Of a DNA stretch of 64,000 bases, positions 42,840-50,622 are shown in pieces (position 1 is the first letter of the stretch; every line of letters begins with the position of its first letter). Made by a program: the position numbers and the translations under genes. A model generated the notes under the pieces. It worked only from the letters and a program-made list of their open reading frames with translations. It was not told where the DNA came from and did no database searches. Origin of the DNA: Planosporangium flavigriseum (GTDB lineage Bacteria; Actinomycetota; Actinomycetes; Mycobacteriales; Micromonosporaceae); NCBI RefSeq assembly GCF_011947225.1, contig NZ_JAATVW010000008.1, positions 148,535 through 212,534 on the forward strand, written 5' to 3'.

Positions 42840-43376
42840 ATGCGTCGCGTACCGCTGATCGGTCTGGCCATGATCGGGACGATCGTGGTGGAGATCGCCG
42901 TCTTCGTGGCGGTGGCCAAGCTCGTCGGATGGGGATGGGCGCTCGCCGCGCTGCTGGTCGTGTCGGCGCTCGGCGCGTGGCTGGTGCCCCGGCAGGGGCT
43001 ACGGGCGTGGCGGCGCTTCCACGCGGCCGCCGAGGAGGGTCGTCCCCCGGGCCGGCAGGCCACCGACGGCCTCGTCGGGCTGATCGGGGCGCTGCTGCTG
43101 GCCGTGCCGGGGTTCGTCACCGGCCTGCTCGGCGCGGCGCTACTCACGACGCCGCTGCGCTGGTACGCCCGCGACCGGCTGGAACGCTCGGTCGAGCGGC
43201 GCACCTCAGCCACCCTGGCCGGCACCCTGTTCGGCCCGCGGCGGGTGCGGGTGCGGGTACGCCCGCGTCGACGTGCCGGCCCTCCTCCACCACCACCACC
43301 ACCGCCACCGCCACCGCCGCGGGGGACGACCGCCATCGAGGGCGAGATCGTCGATGGCGACGGAAGGACCGACTAA
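42840..43376 (+). CDS. fxsA: FxsA family membrane protein with polyproline tail
   Basis: A 178-residue protein of the FxsA family. In Escherichia coli FxsA overproduction relieves F-plasmid exclusion of phage T7; the normal role is unclear. Two or three transmembrane segments (IGLAMIGTIVVEIAVFVAVA; GLIGALLLAVPGFVTGLLGA) frame LGAWLVPRQGLRAWRR. After residue 125 the chain is basic (RRVRVRVRPRRR), then a run of 13 prolines, then an acidic tail. The proline run comes from CCA/CCG codons at about 43283-43321. It follows ppm by 14 bp and is probably in the lnt operon. A terminator follows. Confidence 0.9.
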   Translation: MRRVPLIGLAMIGTIVVEIAVFVAVAKLVGWGWALAALLVVSALGAWLVPRQGLRAWRRFHAAAEEGRPPGRQATDGLVGLIGALLLAVPGFVTGLLGAALLTTPLRWYARDRLERSVERRTSATLAGTLFGPRRVRVRVRPRRRAGPPPPPPPPPPPPPRGTTAIEGEIVDGDGRTD

Positions 43377-43380
43377 TACG

Positions 43381-43417
43381 ACAACAGCCGCCCGACGTGA
43401 TGTCGGGCGGCTGTTGT
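43381..43417. terminator. Bidirectional terminator between fxsA and rbpA
   Basis: ACAACAGCCGCCCGAC (43381-43396) pairs exactly with 43402-43417 around GTGAT. It starts four bases after the fxsA stop and lies 14 bp from the stop of the convergent rbpA gene. Confidence 0.85.
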
Positions 43418-43431
43418 GAGGTGTGGTGTGG

Positions 43432-43776
43432 TCAGTCCGCGCGGCCGCGCCGGGTGCGGATCTCCTGGAGCCGCTCGGCGAGGATCTCGTCCAGCTCTTC
43501 CATCGAACGCCGCTCCAGCAGCATGTCCCAGTGGGTGCGCGGCGGCTTGGCCCGCTTCTGCTCCGGCTCGTTGCCGTCGACCAGCCGTGCGACGCTGCCG
43601 TCGAACTTGCACTCCCAGGTCATCGGGACCTCGGCGTCGACGGCGAAGGGCACCTCGAACTGGTGGCCCTTGGCGCACAGGTACTCGCGGGTCTGTCGCG
43701 GCGCCAGCTCGGTATTGCGGTCGGACTCGTAGCTGACGGCTCCGAGGCGGCTTCCGCGCAACATGCGCTCGCCCAT
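43432..43776 (-). CDS. rbpA: RNA polymerase-binding protein RbpA
   Basis: RbpA binds the primary sigma factor and RNA polymerase, stabilises open complexes and is essential or growth-limiting in Actinobacteria. The 114-residue protein has the RbpA core domain with CAKGHQFEVPF and MTWECKFDG, holding the cysteines of the zinc- or core-fold, a basic linker (KRAKPPRTHWDMLLERR) and the sigma-interacting helix MEELDEILAERLQEIR. AAGGGGAAG precedes the ATG at 43776. It is convergent with fxsA. Confidence 0.97.
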   Translation of the reverse strand: MGERMLRGSRLGAVSYESDRNTELAPRQTREYLCAKGHQFEVPFAVDAEVPMTWECKFDGSVARLVDGNEPEQKRAKPPRTHWDMLLERRSMEELDEILAERLQEIRTRRGRAD

Positions 43777-43970
43777 ATCGGATCTTCCCCTTCGGGTAGT
43801 GTGCGGTTCGTACGGTTCAACGACGCGGGCCGGTCTGACCATTCCCGGGCCGGCGAGCGGTTGTCGGTCTCAACAGCCGCGGTCGTGCCGCCAGCGAGTC
43901 GGTTGTTCCATTTTACTCATGATTCATCTGCGGCGGCGAATCGTACGCTCTGTGACCTTGGTAGGCAATC

Positions 43971-45095
43971 TCACGGCGCAAGCGCCGCGGCAAGGTTCGC
44001 CACCTGTTCACTCAACCGGCCCACCTGGGCGTGGGCGCCCGACAGTTCCGCGCGTACCGCGTCGCGGTCGGTCTCGACGGCGCGCAGCCTGCCCCGCAGC
44101 TCCTCCGCGCGGGTCTGCGCGGCGGCGAGTTCAGCGGCCAGCTTGGCCACCTCCCGCTGCGCCTGCGACACCTCGTCGCGGAGCCGGGTCGACTCCGTCT
44201 CGGCGGCCTCCGCCCGGGCCAGCGCCCGGTCGTGGGCGGCGCGGGTGGTCCTGATCTCCTCCGCTGCCTGGTCTCGGGCCCGGACCGCCTCGTCGCGGTC
44301 GCGGGCGGCGGTGTCGGCGTCCCGGACGGCGGCCGCGCGGGCGGCCTCGGCGTCGGCGGCCTGTTGGCGCGCGGCTTCCCGGTCGGCGTGGGCGTCGACC
44401 CGCAGCGCCTCGGCGGCCGCGGCCCGCGACCGGGCCTCGTCACGCTCCGCGAACGCCCGCTGGGCGGTGGCAGCCGCCCGGTCCACGGCCTCCCGCGCGG
44501 CCACCGCGTCGGCCTCGGCCCGGTCGGCGTCCGCGCGGGCGACCTTGATCGACTCCGCTGCTTCGTCCCGGGCCGCCTCGATCGCCTTTTCCGCCTCGGC
44601 GCGGGCGCTGCGTACCGCCCCCGCGGCGTCGGCCCTGACCTGCGCGACCGTCTCGCCGGCCTCGTCGCGGGCCCGTTCCGCGGCGGCGAGGGCGGCGTCC
44701 GCGGCATCCCGGGCCGTCCTTGCCTGCCGCCGCGCCGACTGGGCGTCCTCGCGGGCCTCGTCACGCTCGGCGTGGGCCGCCGCGACCGCCGTCGCCGCCT
44801 CCGCCCGTACCGCAGCGACCTGCCGCTCCACGCCCGCCGGCGACAGTTCGGCGTACAGGGCCTGTGCGAGGGTCTCGGTGACCTGTTCGAGGCGGTCGAC
44901 CACCTCAAACGCCCGTGCGACCTGCCCGGTCAGGCCGGGCGAGTTGCGCTGGCGCATCCGCGCGGCCCGGGCGGCCGACTGGCAGGCGCCGTCGTTGTCG
45001 CGGCAGTACCGAAACGGGCGCCCCGCGCTGTCCCGCTGCGGCACGGGCCGGCCGCAGTGCGCGCAGGGGCGGGTGGATTCAAGCTGCTCGGTCAC
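43971..45095 (-). CDS. Zinc-finger, alanine-rich coiled-coil protein
   Basis: A 374-residue protein of unknown function. Residues 10-42 form a small zinc-binding motif (CAHCGRPVPQ, then FRYCRDNDGACQ). Residues 60-370 are an almost uninterrupted Ala/Arg/Glu/Asp-rich coiled coil with heptads such as AEAEKAIEAARDEAAES. It resembles KfrA- or SMC-like filament-forming proteins in composition, though no ATPase or hinge is present. Filament-scaffold or DNA-bundling roles are conceivable. The GTG start follows TAGATT by seven bases. The high-scoring ORFs on the other strand are shadows of its biased codons. Confidence 0.85.
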   Translation of the reverse strand: MTEQLESTRPCAHCGRPVPQRDSAGRPFRYCRDNDGACQSAARAARMRQRNSPGLTGQVARAFEVVDRLEQVTETLAQALYAELSPAGVERQVAAVRAEAATAVAAAHAERDEAREDAQSARRQARTARDAADAALAAAERARDEAGETVAQVRADAAGAVRSARAEAEKAIEAARDEAAESIKVARADADRAEADAVAAREAVDRAAATAQRAFAERDEARSRAAAAEALRVDAHADREAARQQAADAEAARAAAVRDADTAARDRDEAVRARDQAAEEIRTTRAAHDRALARAEAAETESTRLRDEVSQAQREVAKLAAELAAAQTRAEELRGRLRAVETDRDAVRAELSGAHAQVGRLSEQVANLAAALAP

Positions 45096-45102
45096 CCGCG
45101 CG

Positions 45103-45108
45103 AATCTA
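45103..45108 (-). promoter_or_regulatory. -10 element of the coiled-coil protein gene (leaderless)
   Basis: On the minus strand TAGATT lies seven bases before the GTG at 45095. Confidence 0.55.
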
Positions 45109-45146
45109 CTGGGTACGCCGGGCCGCCACCCCGCCCGGACACGCGG

Positions 45147-45575
45147 CTACGCCGCCGGCGCCGGTTCGGTGGACGGGCGCTCAGCCGCCTCGTCGCCCGT
45201 GGTGAGCAGCGCCAGGAGCAGCAGGCTGAAGACGGCCAGCACACCGACGACCGCGAGTCCGCCGGAGACGAGGATGACGACGACACCGAAGAGGGCGTTC
45301 AGCACCAGGCCGCAGACGATCAGCACCCGCGCCGGGCGGCGCAACGGCCGGCTCCGCACCGCCGCCCTGACCAGCGGTACCGCCAGAGCGGCCAGGATCA
45401 GCGCCAGCACCGCGCCGAGGATCCACACCGCGAGCCGCCCGGCCGCTGGGGGCGTCCCGTTCATCGACATCGAGTACTCGCCGATCATGACGCCCAGCAC
45501 ATACAGGAATCCGCCGAGGACGGCCGCCTCCACGACGGCGCCGATCGCCGCGAGCAGCAGGATGAGGGTACGCAT
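45147..45575 (-). CDS. Four-helix membrane protein
   Basis: A 142-residue hydrophobic protein with four transmembrane segments (approximately residues 3-25, 45-68, 80-102 and 105-125) and a short acidic tail. I do not recognise a family. GGAGGCGTC directly precedes the ATG at 45575; an upstream start in the same frame is less likely. The zinc-finger coiled-coil gene follows 51 bp downstream on the same strand but seems to have its own promoter. Confidence 0.8.
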   Translation of the reverse strand: MRTLILLLAAIGAVVEAAVLGGFLYVLGVMIGEYSMSMNGTPPAAGRLAVWILGAVLALILAALAVPLVRAAVRSRPLRRPARVLIVCGLVLNALFGVVVILVSGGLAVVGVLAVFSLLLLALLTTGDEAAERPSTEPAPAA

Positions 45576-45921
45576 GACGCCTCCGGGGCTCGATCGTTGC
45601 GTCACGTTACCGCCGCCTAGCGGCGTGCATCAATGCCTTGGCGCCGGACGGCGGCCCCGCCACGCACGACGGACAGATCACCCCATAACGCCCCCGAGGC
45701 GCGCCCCCGGCCCGGTCCGCGACATCCGATCGGCTGAGCTTTATGCCTGGCGGCTGGACAGAAAGTCGCGGGGTGGTTGCGGAATGGTTGCAGCGGACCC
45801 GACAAGGGTCCGGGCGAGACAGTGAGACGCCGGGCGATCATGGTCGCCGCAGCAGCCCGGCGAGGAGTCAGTGGCGAAACCGGCGCCCCCAGGAGCTTTC
45901 TCCAGAGGGGATTTACCTTCG

Positions 45922-46689
45922 ATGTTCCGCCGCGCCAAACACCGTACGCCGCGTGGCCGCCGCCGGGCGACCGCATCGCTGTTGGCCCTCGGCGTGCTGG
46001 CCACCGCCGTGATGACCGGTGCCGTGAACGCCAGCGCCGCGCCGGTCAAGCCGTTCCGCCCGGCTCCGGACTGTTCCGGCGGCTACGTGGCGCTGACCTA
46101 CGACGACGGGCCGGACCCCGTGCTCGACCCGCGCCTGCTCGACCTGCTGCGCAAGCACGGTCTGCGGGCGACGTTCTTCGTCGTCGGCGACCGGGTCATC
46201 TACAACCCCCAGCTGGTCCGCCGGATGGCCGCGGAGGGGCACAGCGTGCAGGCGCACAGCTGGGACCACCCGAAGCTGGGTGAAATGCCCCTCGACAGCG
46301 CGTTGAAGAACCTCAAGGACGGCGCGCAGGTCATCCAGCTGCTCGGGCTGCCCCGGCCGACGTTCTACCGCGCCCCGTACCACAACACCACCGAGCAGCT
46401 GCGCGTCGCGGCCGCCCAGGCCGGTCTCACCCAGGTCGTGTACACCGTGGACACGGTGGACTGGCAGGACGTCGGCGTCGACTACATCGTCGCGCAGGTG
46501 GCCACGGCCCGACCCGGTGGCGTGATCAACATGCACGATCTGGGACGTCCGGAGACCGTCAACGCGCTGCCGCGCATCGCCGAGACCCTGCGCGCCAAGA
46601 AGATGTGCTCGGGCCGGCTGGTCGCCACCAGCGAACCGAACCCGGACGGACACGACCTGGCGTTCTACGCCAAAGCCGTGGCGTGGTGA
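45922..46689 (+). CDS. Secreted polysaccharide deacetylase (NodB/CE4)
   Basis: A 255-residue exported deacetylase that would remove N-acetyl groups from a GlcNAc-containing polymer. A basic N-terminus and a hydrophobic stretch (ASLLALGVLATAVMTGAVNA) form a signal peptide with ASA-type cleavage near residue 40. CE4 motifs are complete: TYDDGPD (D61, D62), HSWDHP (H112, H116), RAPYHN near 150 and a late MHDLG. The ATG at 45922 has GAGGGG upstream. The glycosyltransferase gene overlaps the stop codon by four bases, so the pair works together. The combination resembles the Mat/Pga type of poly-GlcNAc synthesis. Confidence 0.92.
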   Translation: MFRRAKHRTPRGRRRATASLLALGVLATAVMTGAVNASAAPVKPFRPAPDCSGGYVALTYDDGPDPVLDPRLLDLLRKHGLRATFFVVGDRVIYNPQLVRRMAAEGHSVQAHSWDHPKLGEMPLDSALKNLKDGAQVIQLLGLPRPTFYRAPYHNTTEQLRVAAAQAGLTQVVYTVDTVDWQDVGVDYIVAQVATARPGGVINMHDLGRPETVNALPRIAETLRAKKMCSGRLVATSEPNPDGHDLAFYAKAVAW

Positions 46690-47876
46690 CGGTCGCCGAA
46701 GCTGCCGCTCCGGACCGAGCACCAGCCAAGGTGACCGTACTGGTGCCGGCGCACAACGAGGGGCGGCAGATCGCCAGCACCCTGCGGGGCCTGCGGGCGC
46801 AGACGCTGCCGCCCCGGCGGGTCATCGTGATCGCCGACAACTGTGACGACGACACCGCCACGGTCGCCGCCGCGGAGGGCGCCGAGGTGTACGAGACCGC
46901 CGGCAACCGGGACAAGAAGGCCGGCGCGCTCAACCAGGCCTGGCGGATGCGCTTCCGCCGCGCCCGCGACCGGCGGTCCCCGGTGGCCGCCAACGGGCAT
47001 CAGGGCTGGCCGAGCGACCGGCGCCGGGGTGAGCGTCGGGCGGGCCACACCGGCGAGCCGGACCTGGACGGCAACGACTTCGTTCTGGTCCAGGACGCGG
47101 ACAGCCAGCTCGACACCGGCTTCCTCGCCGGAGCGGTGTCGCACCTGGTCGCCGACGAGGGACTCGGTGCGGTGGGCGGCACGTTCCGGGGCGCCGAGGG
47201 GGCCGGTCTCGTCGGCCACCTGCAGCGCAACGAGTACGCCCGGTACGCCCGCGACGTCCGGCGACTGAAGGGCAAGTGCCTGGTGGTCACCGGTACCGCG
47301 GCGATGTTCCGGGCAGCCACGCTGCGGCGGATCAGCGCCGCGCGCCGGGACGGCACCCTGCCGGCCGGCGACGGCGACGGCGGCATCTACGACACCACCG
47401 TCCTCACCGAGGACAACGAGATGACGTTCGCCATCCGGCACCTGGGCTACCGGGTGCTCAGTCCGCGGGAATGCACGCTCACGACCGAGGTGATGCAGAG
47501 CTGGCAGGACCTGTGGAAGCAGCGGCTGCGGTGGAAACGCGGCGCGGTCGAGAACTGCTTCCAGTACGGGATCACGCGCATCACCTGGCCGTACTGGGGC
47601 CGACAGCTGCTGACCGTGCTCGGGGTCGTCGTGACGTTCCTGTACCTGGCGTCGCTGCTGCTGGCGCTGTGCGTCGGGCAGGTGCACCTCCAGCCGATCT
47701 GGCTGGCGGTGACGCTGGTCTTCGTCCTGGAGCGGGTCATCACGGTCCGGGACCGGGGATGGCGCTACATGCTCGCTGCGGCCAGCATGTACGAGCTCCT
47801 CTACGACATTTTCCTGCAGCTCGTCCACGCGAAGGCCTATGTGGACGCGGCGCTGATGCGAGAGAGGAGGTGGTAA
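46686..47876 (+). CDS. Processive family 2 glycosyltransferase (poly-GlcNAc synthase-like)
   Basis: A 396-residue membrane glycosyltransferase. The cytosolic GT-A domain has VLVPAHNEGRQI near residue 17, DNCDDDT near 52, VQDADSQLD near 135 (DxD), VLTEDNEMTF near 240 (general base TED) and KQRLRWKRG near 278 (QxxRW). Together these indicate a processive beta-glycan synthase such as PgaC/IcaA or hyaluronan synthase. Two C-terminal transmembrane segments and a third amphipathic region follow. A basic insertion (residues about 90-125) is unusual. The GTG overlaps the deacetylase stop, and the microprotein gene starts three bases after its stop. Confidence 0.92.
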   Translation: MTVAEAAAPDRAPAKVTVLVPAHNEGRQIASTLRGLRAQTLPPRRVIVIADNCDDDTATVAAAEGAEVYETAGNRDKKAGALNQAWRMRFRRARDRRSPVAANGHQGWPSDRRRGERRAGHTGEPDLDGNDFVLVQDADSQLDTGFLAGAVSHLVADEGLGAVGGTFRGAEGAGLVGHLQRNEYARYARDVRRLKGKCLVVTGTAAMFRAATLRRISAARRDGTLPAGDGDGGIYDTTVLTEDNEMTFAIRHLGYRVLSPRECTLTTEVMQSWQDLWKQRLRWKRGAVENCFQYGITRITWPYWGRQLLTVLGVVVTFLYLASLLLALCVGQVHLQPIWLAVTLVFVLERVITVRDRGWRYMLAAASMYELLYDIFLQLVHAKAYVDAALMRERRW

Positions 47877-47879
47877 GGA

Positions 47880-48035
47880 ATGTACGACAAGGTGATTATC
47901 GGCGGCGGCGCGGCGACGACGGGTGGCGCGCTGGCGCTGACCGGCTCGTCGGTGGTGTGGATGGCGCTGGCGGCGTTCGCGATGCTGGCCGTCGGTACGG
48001 CGATCCTCCGGATCGTGCCCCGTAAGCAGGGCTGA
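47880..48035 (+). CDS. 51-residue microprotein with LALTG cell-wall sorting signal
   Basis: This short gene starts three bases after the glycosyltransferase stop, with AAGGA before its ATG. The protein reads MYDKVIIGGGAATTGGA, then LALTG (residues 18-22), a 21-residue hydrophobic helix (VVWMALAAFAMLAVGTAILR) and the basic tail RIVPRKQG. That is the architecture of a class E sortase substrate (LAxTG, hydrophobic segment, positive tail) with almost no mature protein in front. A plain single-pass membrane peptide is the alternative. A terminator follows directly. The operon context suggests a role in the glycan pathway. No sortase gene is present in the window. Confidence 0.8.
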   Translation: MYDKVIIGGGAATTGGALALTGSSVVWMALAAFAMLAVGTAILRIVPRKQG

Positions 48036-48046
48036 CCCAGGGCGGA

Positions 48047-48082
48047 AAGGCGCGCGGTGACCCTCGGGGTCCCGCGCGCCTT
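48047..48082 (+). terminator. Terminator of the deacetylase-glycosyltransferase operon
   Basis: AAGGCGCGCGG pairs with CCGCGCGCCTT, and an inner GACCC/GGGTC extends the stem. It begins 12 bp past the microprotein stop. Confidence 0.75.
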
Positions 48083-48104
48083 CGCGTTTGACCCATCTCC
48101 GGCA

Positions 48105-48191
48105 TCAGACGAACCGCATCCTTCGCCGGAGTATCTGTATTACCAATACCGGTAATCCAATAATCAGATACATGATAATGCCAGTTATCAT
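48105..48191 (-). CDS. Possible 28-residue hydrophobic microprotein, AT-rich
   Basis: The minus strand encodes MITGIIMYLIIGLPVLVIQI followed by LRRRMRFV, one transmembrane helix and a strongly basic end, a layout shared with small membrane-active toxins and regulatory peptides. Codons are A/T-ending, unlike any neighbour, and the local GC content is far below the surroundings. There is no clear ribosome binding site. The stretch also contains nested inverted repeats (48131-48171). It may be a transferred gene or a non-coding AT-rich element. Confidence 0.3.
   Translation of the reverse strand: MITGIIMYLIIGLPVLVIQILRRRMRFV
48131..48171. repeat. Nested AT-rich inverted repeats
   Basis: GTATCTG (48131-48137) pairs with CAGATAC (48165-48171), and inside it ATTACC (48139-48144) pairs with GGTAAT (48151-48156). 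The element overlaps the possible hydrophobic micro-ORF. Confidence 0.6.
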
Positions 48192-48268
48192 CCGTAATGA
48201 ATCAGGCTGGTGTAGCAACGGCCGGAAAGAGCGGGACCGCCCGGTGGCGGTCCCGCTCTGGATGCGCA

Positions 48269-48736
48269 CTAGCCGGGCAGCCACCCCGCGGTGGCCCGGG
48301 CCCGCGCGACCTCGTCGGCTTCCCGTTGCCGCCAGCACCGCTGGGCGTCCCGATTGCACTGCCGACAGGCACGGCGGTACCGGCCGGTCGCCTCGTCGAG
48401 CTCCCGGGCGTGTCCGTTGCGGCAGTGCGAGCGCTGGGCCCGGTTGCGGCCAGTCTCCGCCCGTGTCACCTGCCGCAGGTGGGCGGGCGCGATGCAGTCC
48501 CGCACGCCGCACGTGTGCTCGACGTCCAGGCCGGGGTCGTAGCCGCCGACAAACACCACGTACGCCGCGATGTGCGCCCAGGCGCGCCCGGCGACCTTCT
48601 GGTGGCAACCGCGTCGGCTGCCGTAGCCGCGGACGACCAGGCAGCCGTCGTCGGTACGGGTCGAGCGCTCCAGGAGGTGGGCGCGCAGGCTCTCCTCGGT
48701 GAAGTGCTTGGACAGGCCCTTGATGTCGGCGAGCAC
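48269..48736 (-). CDS. HNH-type endonuclease
   Basis: A 155-residue protein with a homing-endonuclease-like HNH core: AHIAAYVVFVGGYDPGLDVEH, then TCGVRDCIAPAHLRQVTRAETGRNR. The pattern H...H-x-C...D-C-x-x-P-x-H-L is that of zinc-supported HNH nucleases of phages and mobile elements. The C-terminal HCRNGHARE and CRQCNRDAQRCW add cysteine/histidine pairs that may bind another metal. The GTG start follows TAGCGT by six bases. It may be a remnant of a mobile element or a free-standing nuclease. No methylase partner or intein is evident. Confidence 0.82.
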   Translation of the reverse strand: MLADIKGLSKHFTEESLRAHLLERSTRTDDGCLVVRGYGSRRGCHQKVAGRAWAHIAAYVVFVGGYDPGLDVEHTCGVRDCIAPAHLRQVTRAETGRNRAQRSHCRNGHARELDEATGRYRRACRQCNRDAQRCWRQREADEVARARATAGWLPG

Positions 48737-48742
48737 GCGGTG

Positions 48743-48748
48743 ACGCTA
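48743..48748 (-). promoter_or_regulatory. -10 element of the HNH gene (leaderless)
   Basis: On the minus strand TAGCGT lies six bases before the GTG at 48736. Confidence 0.5.
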
Positions 48749-48807
48749 CCCGAGCAGTACCACATGTCTGGTGACGCGGACCCGTGCCCGCCGACAGCCC
48801 GGCCGGC

Positions 48808-49479
48808 TCAGCTGCGCGCGATCACCGACAGCCAGGCGGGGGTGTCGCCCACCGCGGCGGTACCCTCCATTGTGGTCGCTTCGATCGACAGCACGTGCCA
48901 ACCGTCGCGGAAGTTGGTGCGGATCTCCTCGCGGCTCACCCGCCGGGGGCCGAACTGGCCAGGGATCTGATCGCTGAAGCAGAGCATGATGTAGCGGCCG
49001 CCGACCGGCACGGCGGCCGCGAGGCCGTTGACGAACCGGTGCCGCTGGTCGTCGTCGAAGACGTGGAACAGGCCAGAGTCCAGCACGGTGTCGAACCGCT
49101 GGTGGAGGGCGGACAGATCGAGCGCATCCCAGGTGAGGAACCGGATCTGCAGGTTGCGCGCCGCCGCCTTGCGCTGGGCCAGGCCGATCGCCGTCGGCGA
49201 CGCGTCGATTCCCGTGGCGTCCAGCCCGCGGGCGGCGGCCATCAGCGCATGTTCGCCGGTCCCGCATCCGACGTCGAGCACGGACCCGCGGACCGCCCCG
49301 TCGTCGGCCAGGCGCACCAGCGCCGGCTGCGGGTGGCCGATGTCCCACGGGGGCGTGCCCGCGTAGGCGGCGTCGAAGCCGGCGATGCTTCCCCTGCCGG
49401 CGGGCGGGGGCTGCCGCGCGGGCGCGGCGGTTGGCAGGGCCGGGTCTGCGCCTGCCCGTGCGAACGGTCTGTCTGACAT
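48808..49479 (-). CDS. Class I SAM-dependent methyltransferase
   Basis: A 223-residue methyltransferase. The SAM-binding motif I is VLDVGCGTGEHALMAA near residue 67, with GIDASPTAIGLAQRKA near 90 and TWDALDLSALHQRFDTVLDSGLFHV near 118 (acidic loop and motif IV; given as two parts TWDALDLS and FDTVLDSGLFHV). PPWDIGHPQPAL near 43 resembles thiopurine or tellurite-resistance-type methyltransferases. AAGGAGGTCACC directly precedes the ATG. The substrate is unknown. Confidence 0.9.
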   Translation of the reverse strand: MSDRPFARAGADPALPTAAPARQPPPAGRGSIAGFDAAYAGTPPWDIGHPQPALVRLADDGAVRGSVLDVGCGTGEHALMAAARGLDATGIDASPTAIGLAQRKAAARNLQIRFLTWDALDLSALHQRFDTVLDSGLFHVFDDDQRHRFVNGLAAAVPVGGRYIMLCFSDQIPGQFGPRRVSREEIRTNFRDGWHVLSIEATTMEGTAAVGDTPAWLSVIARS

Positions 49480-49715
49480 GGTGACCTCCTTGACGATGTG
49501 GCCGGTACCTGCCGTTCATACCGCGTCCGGTGCCACCGCGCCTCCCAACTCGGAGACGGCGCCGAATGGGAGGCGGCGCCGATCGTCCAGGTGCGGGGTG
49601 GACCGGTCAAACGTCTAGGTTCGTCGCACGGCCGGCGCGAGTGCGCCGCGAAAATGTCAGACCCTCGCGCTGTACTTCACTCGTACATGCGTACTAACGA
49701 GGGATTGGAGCCCCC

Positions 49716-50564
49716 ATGTCACCGGAGCAGATCGCGCGGGACGCGGGCGAGCTGGCCATGCGCCTGTTGCCGCTGGCCGTGCAGGGCGTCGGGCCGATGC
49801 GGGACGGCGAGCCCCAGAGCCAGTACATGGAGCGGGTGCGGGCACTCGCCATCGACCTGTGGATCGAGAGCGGCCCGCGGGCGGAGCTGACCCGTCGCCT
49901 TGCGGAACTGATGAACTCCCAGGTCTTCGTCGGCGTCCTCACCGCGGTGGAGATCGAACACTCGAGCACCCGGGCCATGCTGACCCTCACCGTCCCCAGA
50001 GATGGCGAGCCAGCCGACGAGATGATCCGCACCGACCGCACCGACGGGCCGACCGGCCGTGCGCTGTGGGAGACGGCCAAGCGGCTGATCGGGCACCGGG
50101 TGGCGGTCTACAAGCACATGGAGACCCGGACCGACCCCAACAAGAAGTACCGGTGTGCCAAGCACATCGTCGACCTGGGGCCCGCTGACGATGCGACCGA
50201 CGACCAGTTCGTCAGTGCCCCGCCGGCTCGGCCCGCGCCCACCCCGGTGCCTACCCGGTCGGGGCCGGCGCCGGCGAGCCAACCCGTCCGCCCGCGGATC
50301 GTCAGCCAGCGCAGCCAGGGCAACAGCATCGCCGACGCCCGCAGCGAGGTGCTGGCGGTCCTGGAGCGGGCCGGGCACGCCGATCCCGGCTACCGGGAGG
50401 CGGCGTGCGCCGGGATCATGGACCGCGCGGCGGTCGACGGTGCGGCGGTGACGAACCTGGACACGCTGCTGCACCTGGCCCGCACGACCCCGCCGGCCGA
50501 CAGCGCCGCCGGCCGGATGATCAGCCAGCGGTACGGGCACCAGCGGGAGCGGATGTCGGCCTAA
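49716..50564 (+). CDS. Protein of unknown function
   Basis: A 282-residue protein I do not recognise. Residues 1-150 look like a compact mixed domain (ELAMRLLPLAVQGVGPMRDG, HRVAVYKHMETRTDPNKKYR). Residues 165-200 are a Pro-rich linker. The last 80 residues are helical (NSIADARSEVLAVLERAGHA). TTGGAG precedes the ATG by five bases, and third codon positions are strongly G/C. It lies upstream of the acetyltransferase and the first tyrosine recombinase, on the same strand. Phage or integrative-element origin is possible but not shown. Confidence 0.7.
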   Translation: MSPEQIARDAGELAMRLLPLAVQGVGPMRDGEPQSQYMERVRALAIDLWIESGPRAELTRRLAELMNSQVFVGVLTAVEIEHSSTRAMLTLTVPRDGEPADEMIRTDRTDGPTGRALWETAKRLIGHRVAVYKHMETRTDPNKKYRCAKHIVDLGPADDATDDQFVSAPPARPAPTPVPTRSGPAPASQPVRPRIVSQRSQGNSIADARSEVLAVLERAGHADPGYREAACAGIMDRAAVDGAAVTNLDTLLHLARTTPPADSAAGRMISQRYGHQRERMSA

Positions 50565-50610
50565 TCATGGCGGCGCGGAGCGTCCGACGTCATCCAGCCA
50601 CCGCCGGAAA

Positions 50611-50616
50611 TACAGT
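50611..50616 (+). promoter_or_regulatory. -10 element of the acetyltransferase gene (leaderless)
   Basis: TACAGT lies six bases before the GTG at 50623. Confidence 0.5.
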
Positions 50617-50622
50617 AGATCC

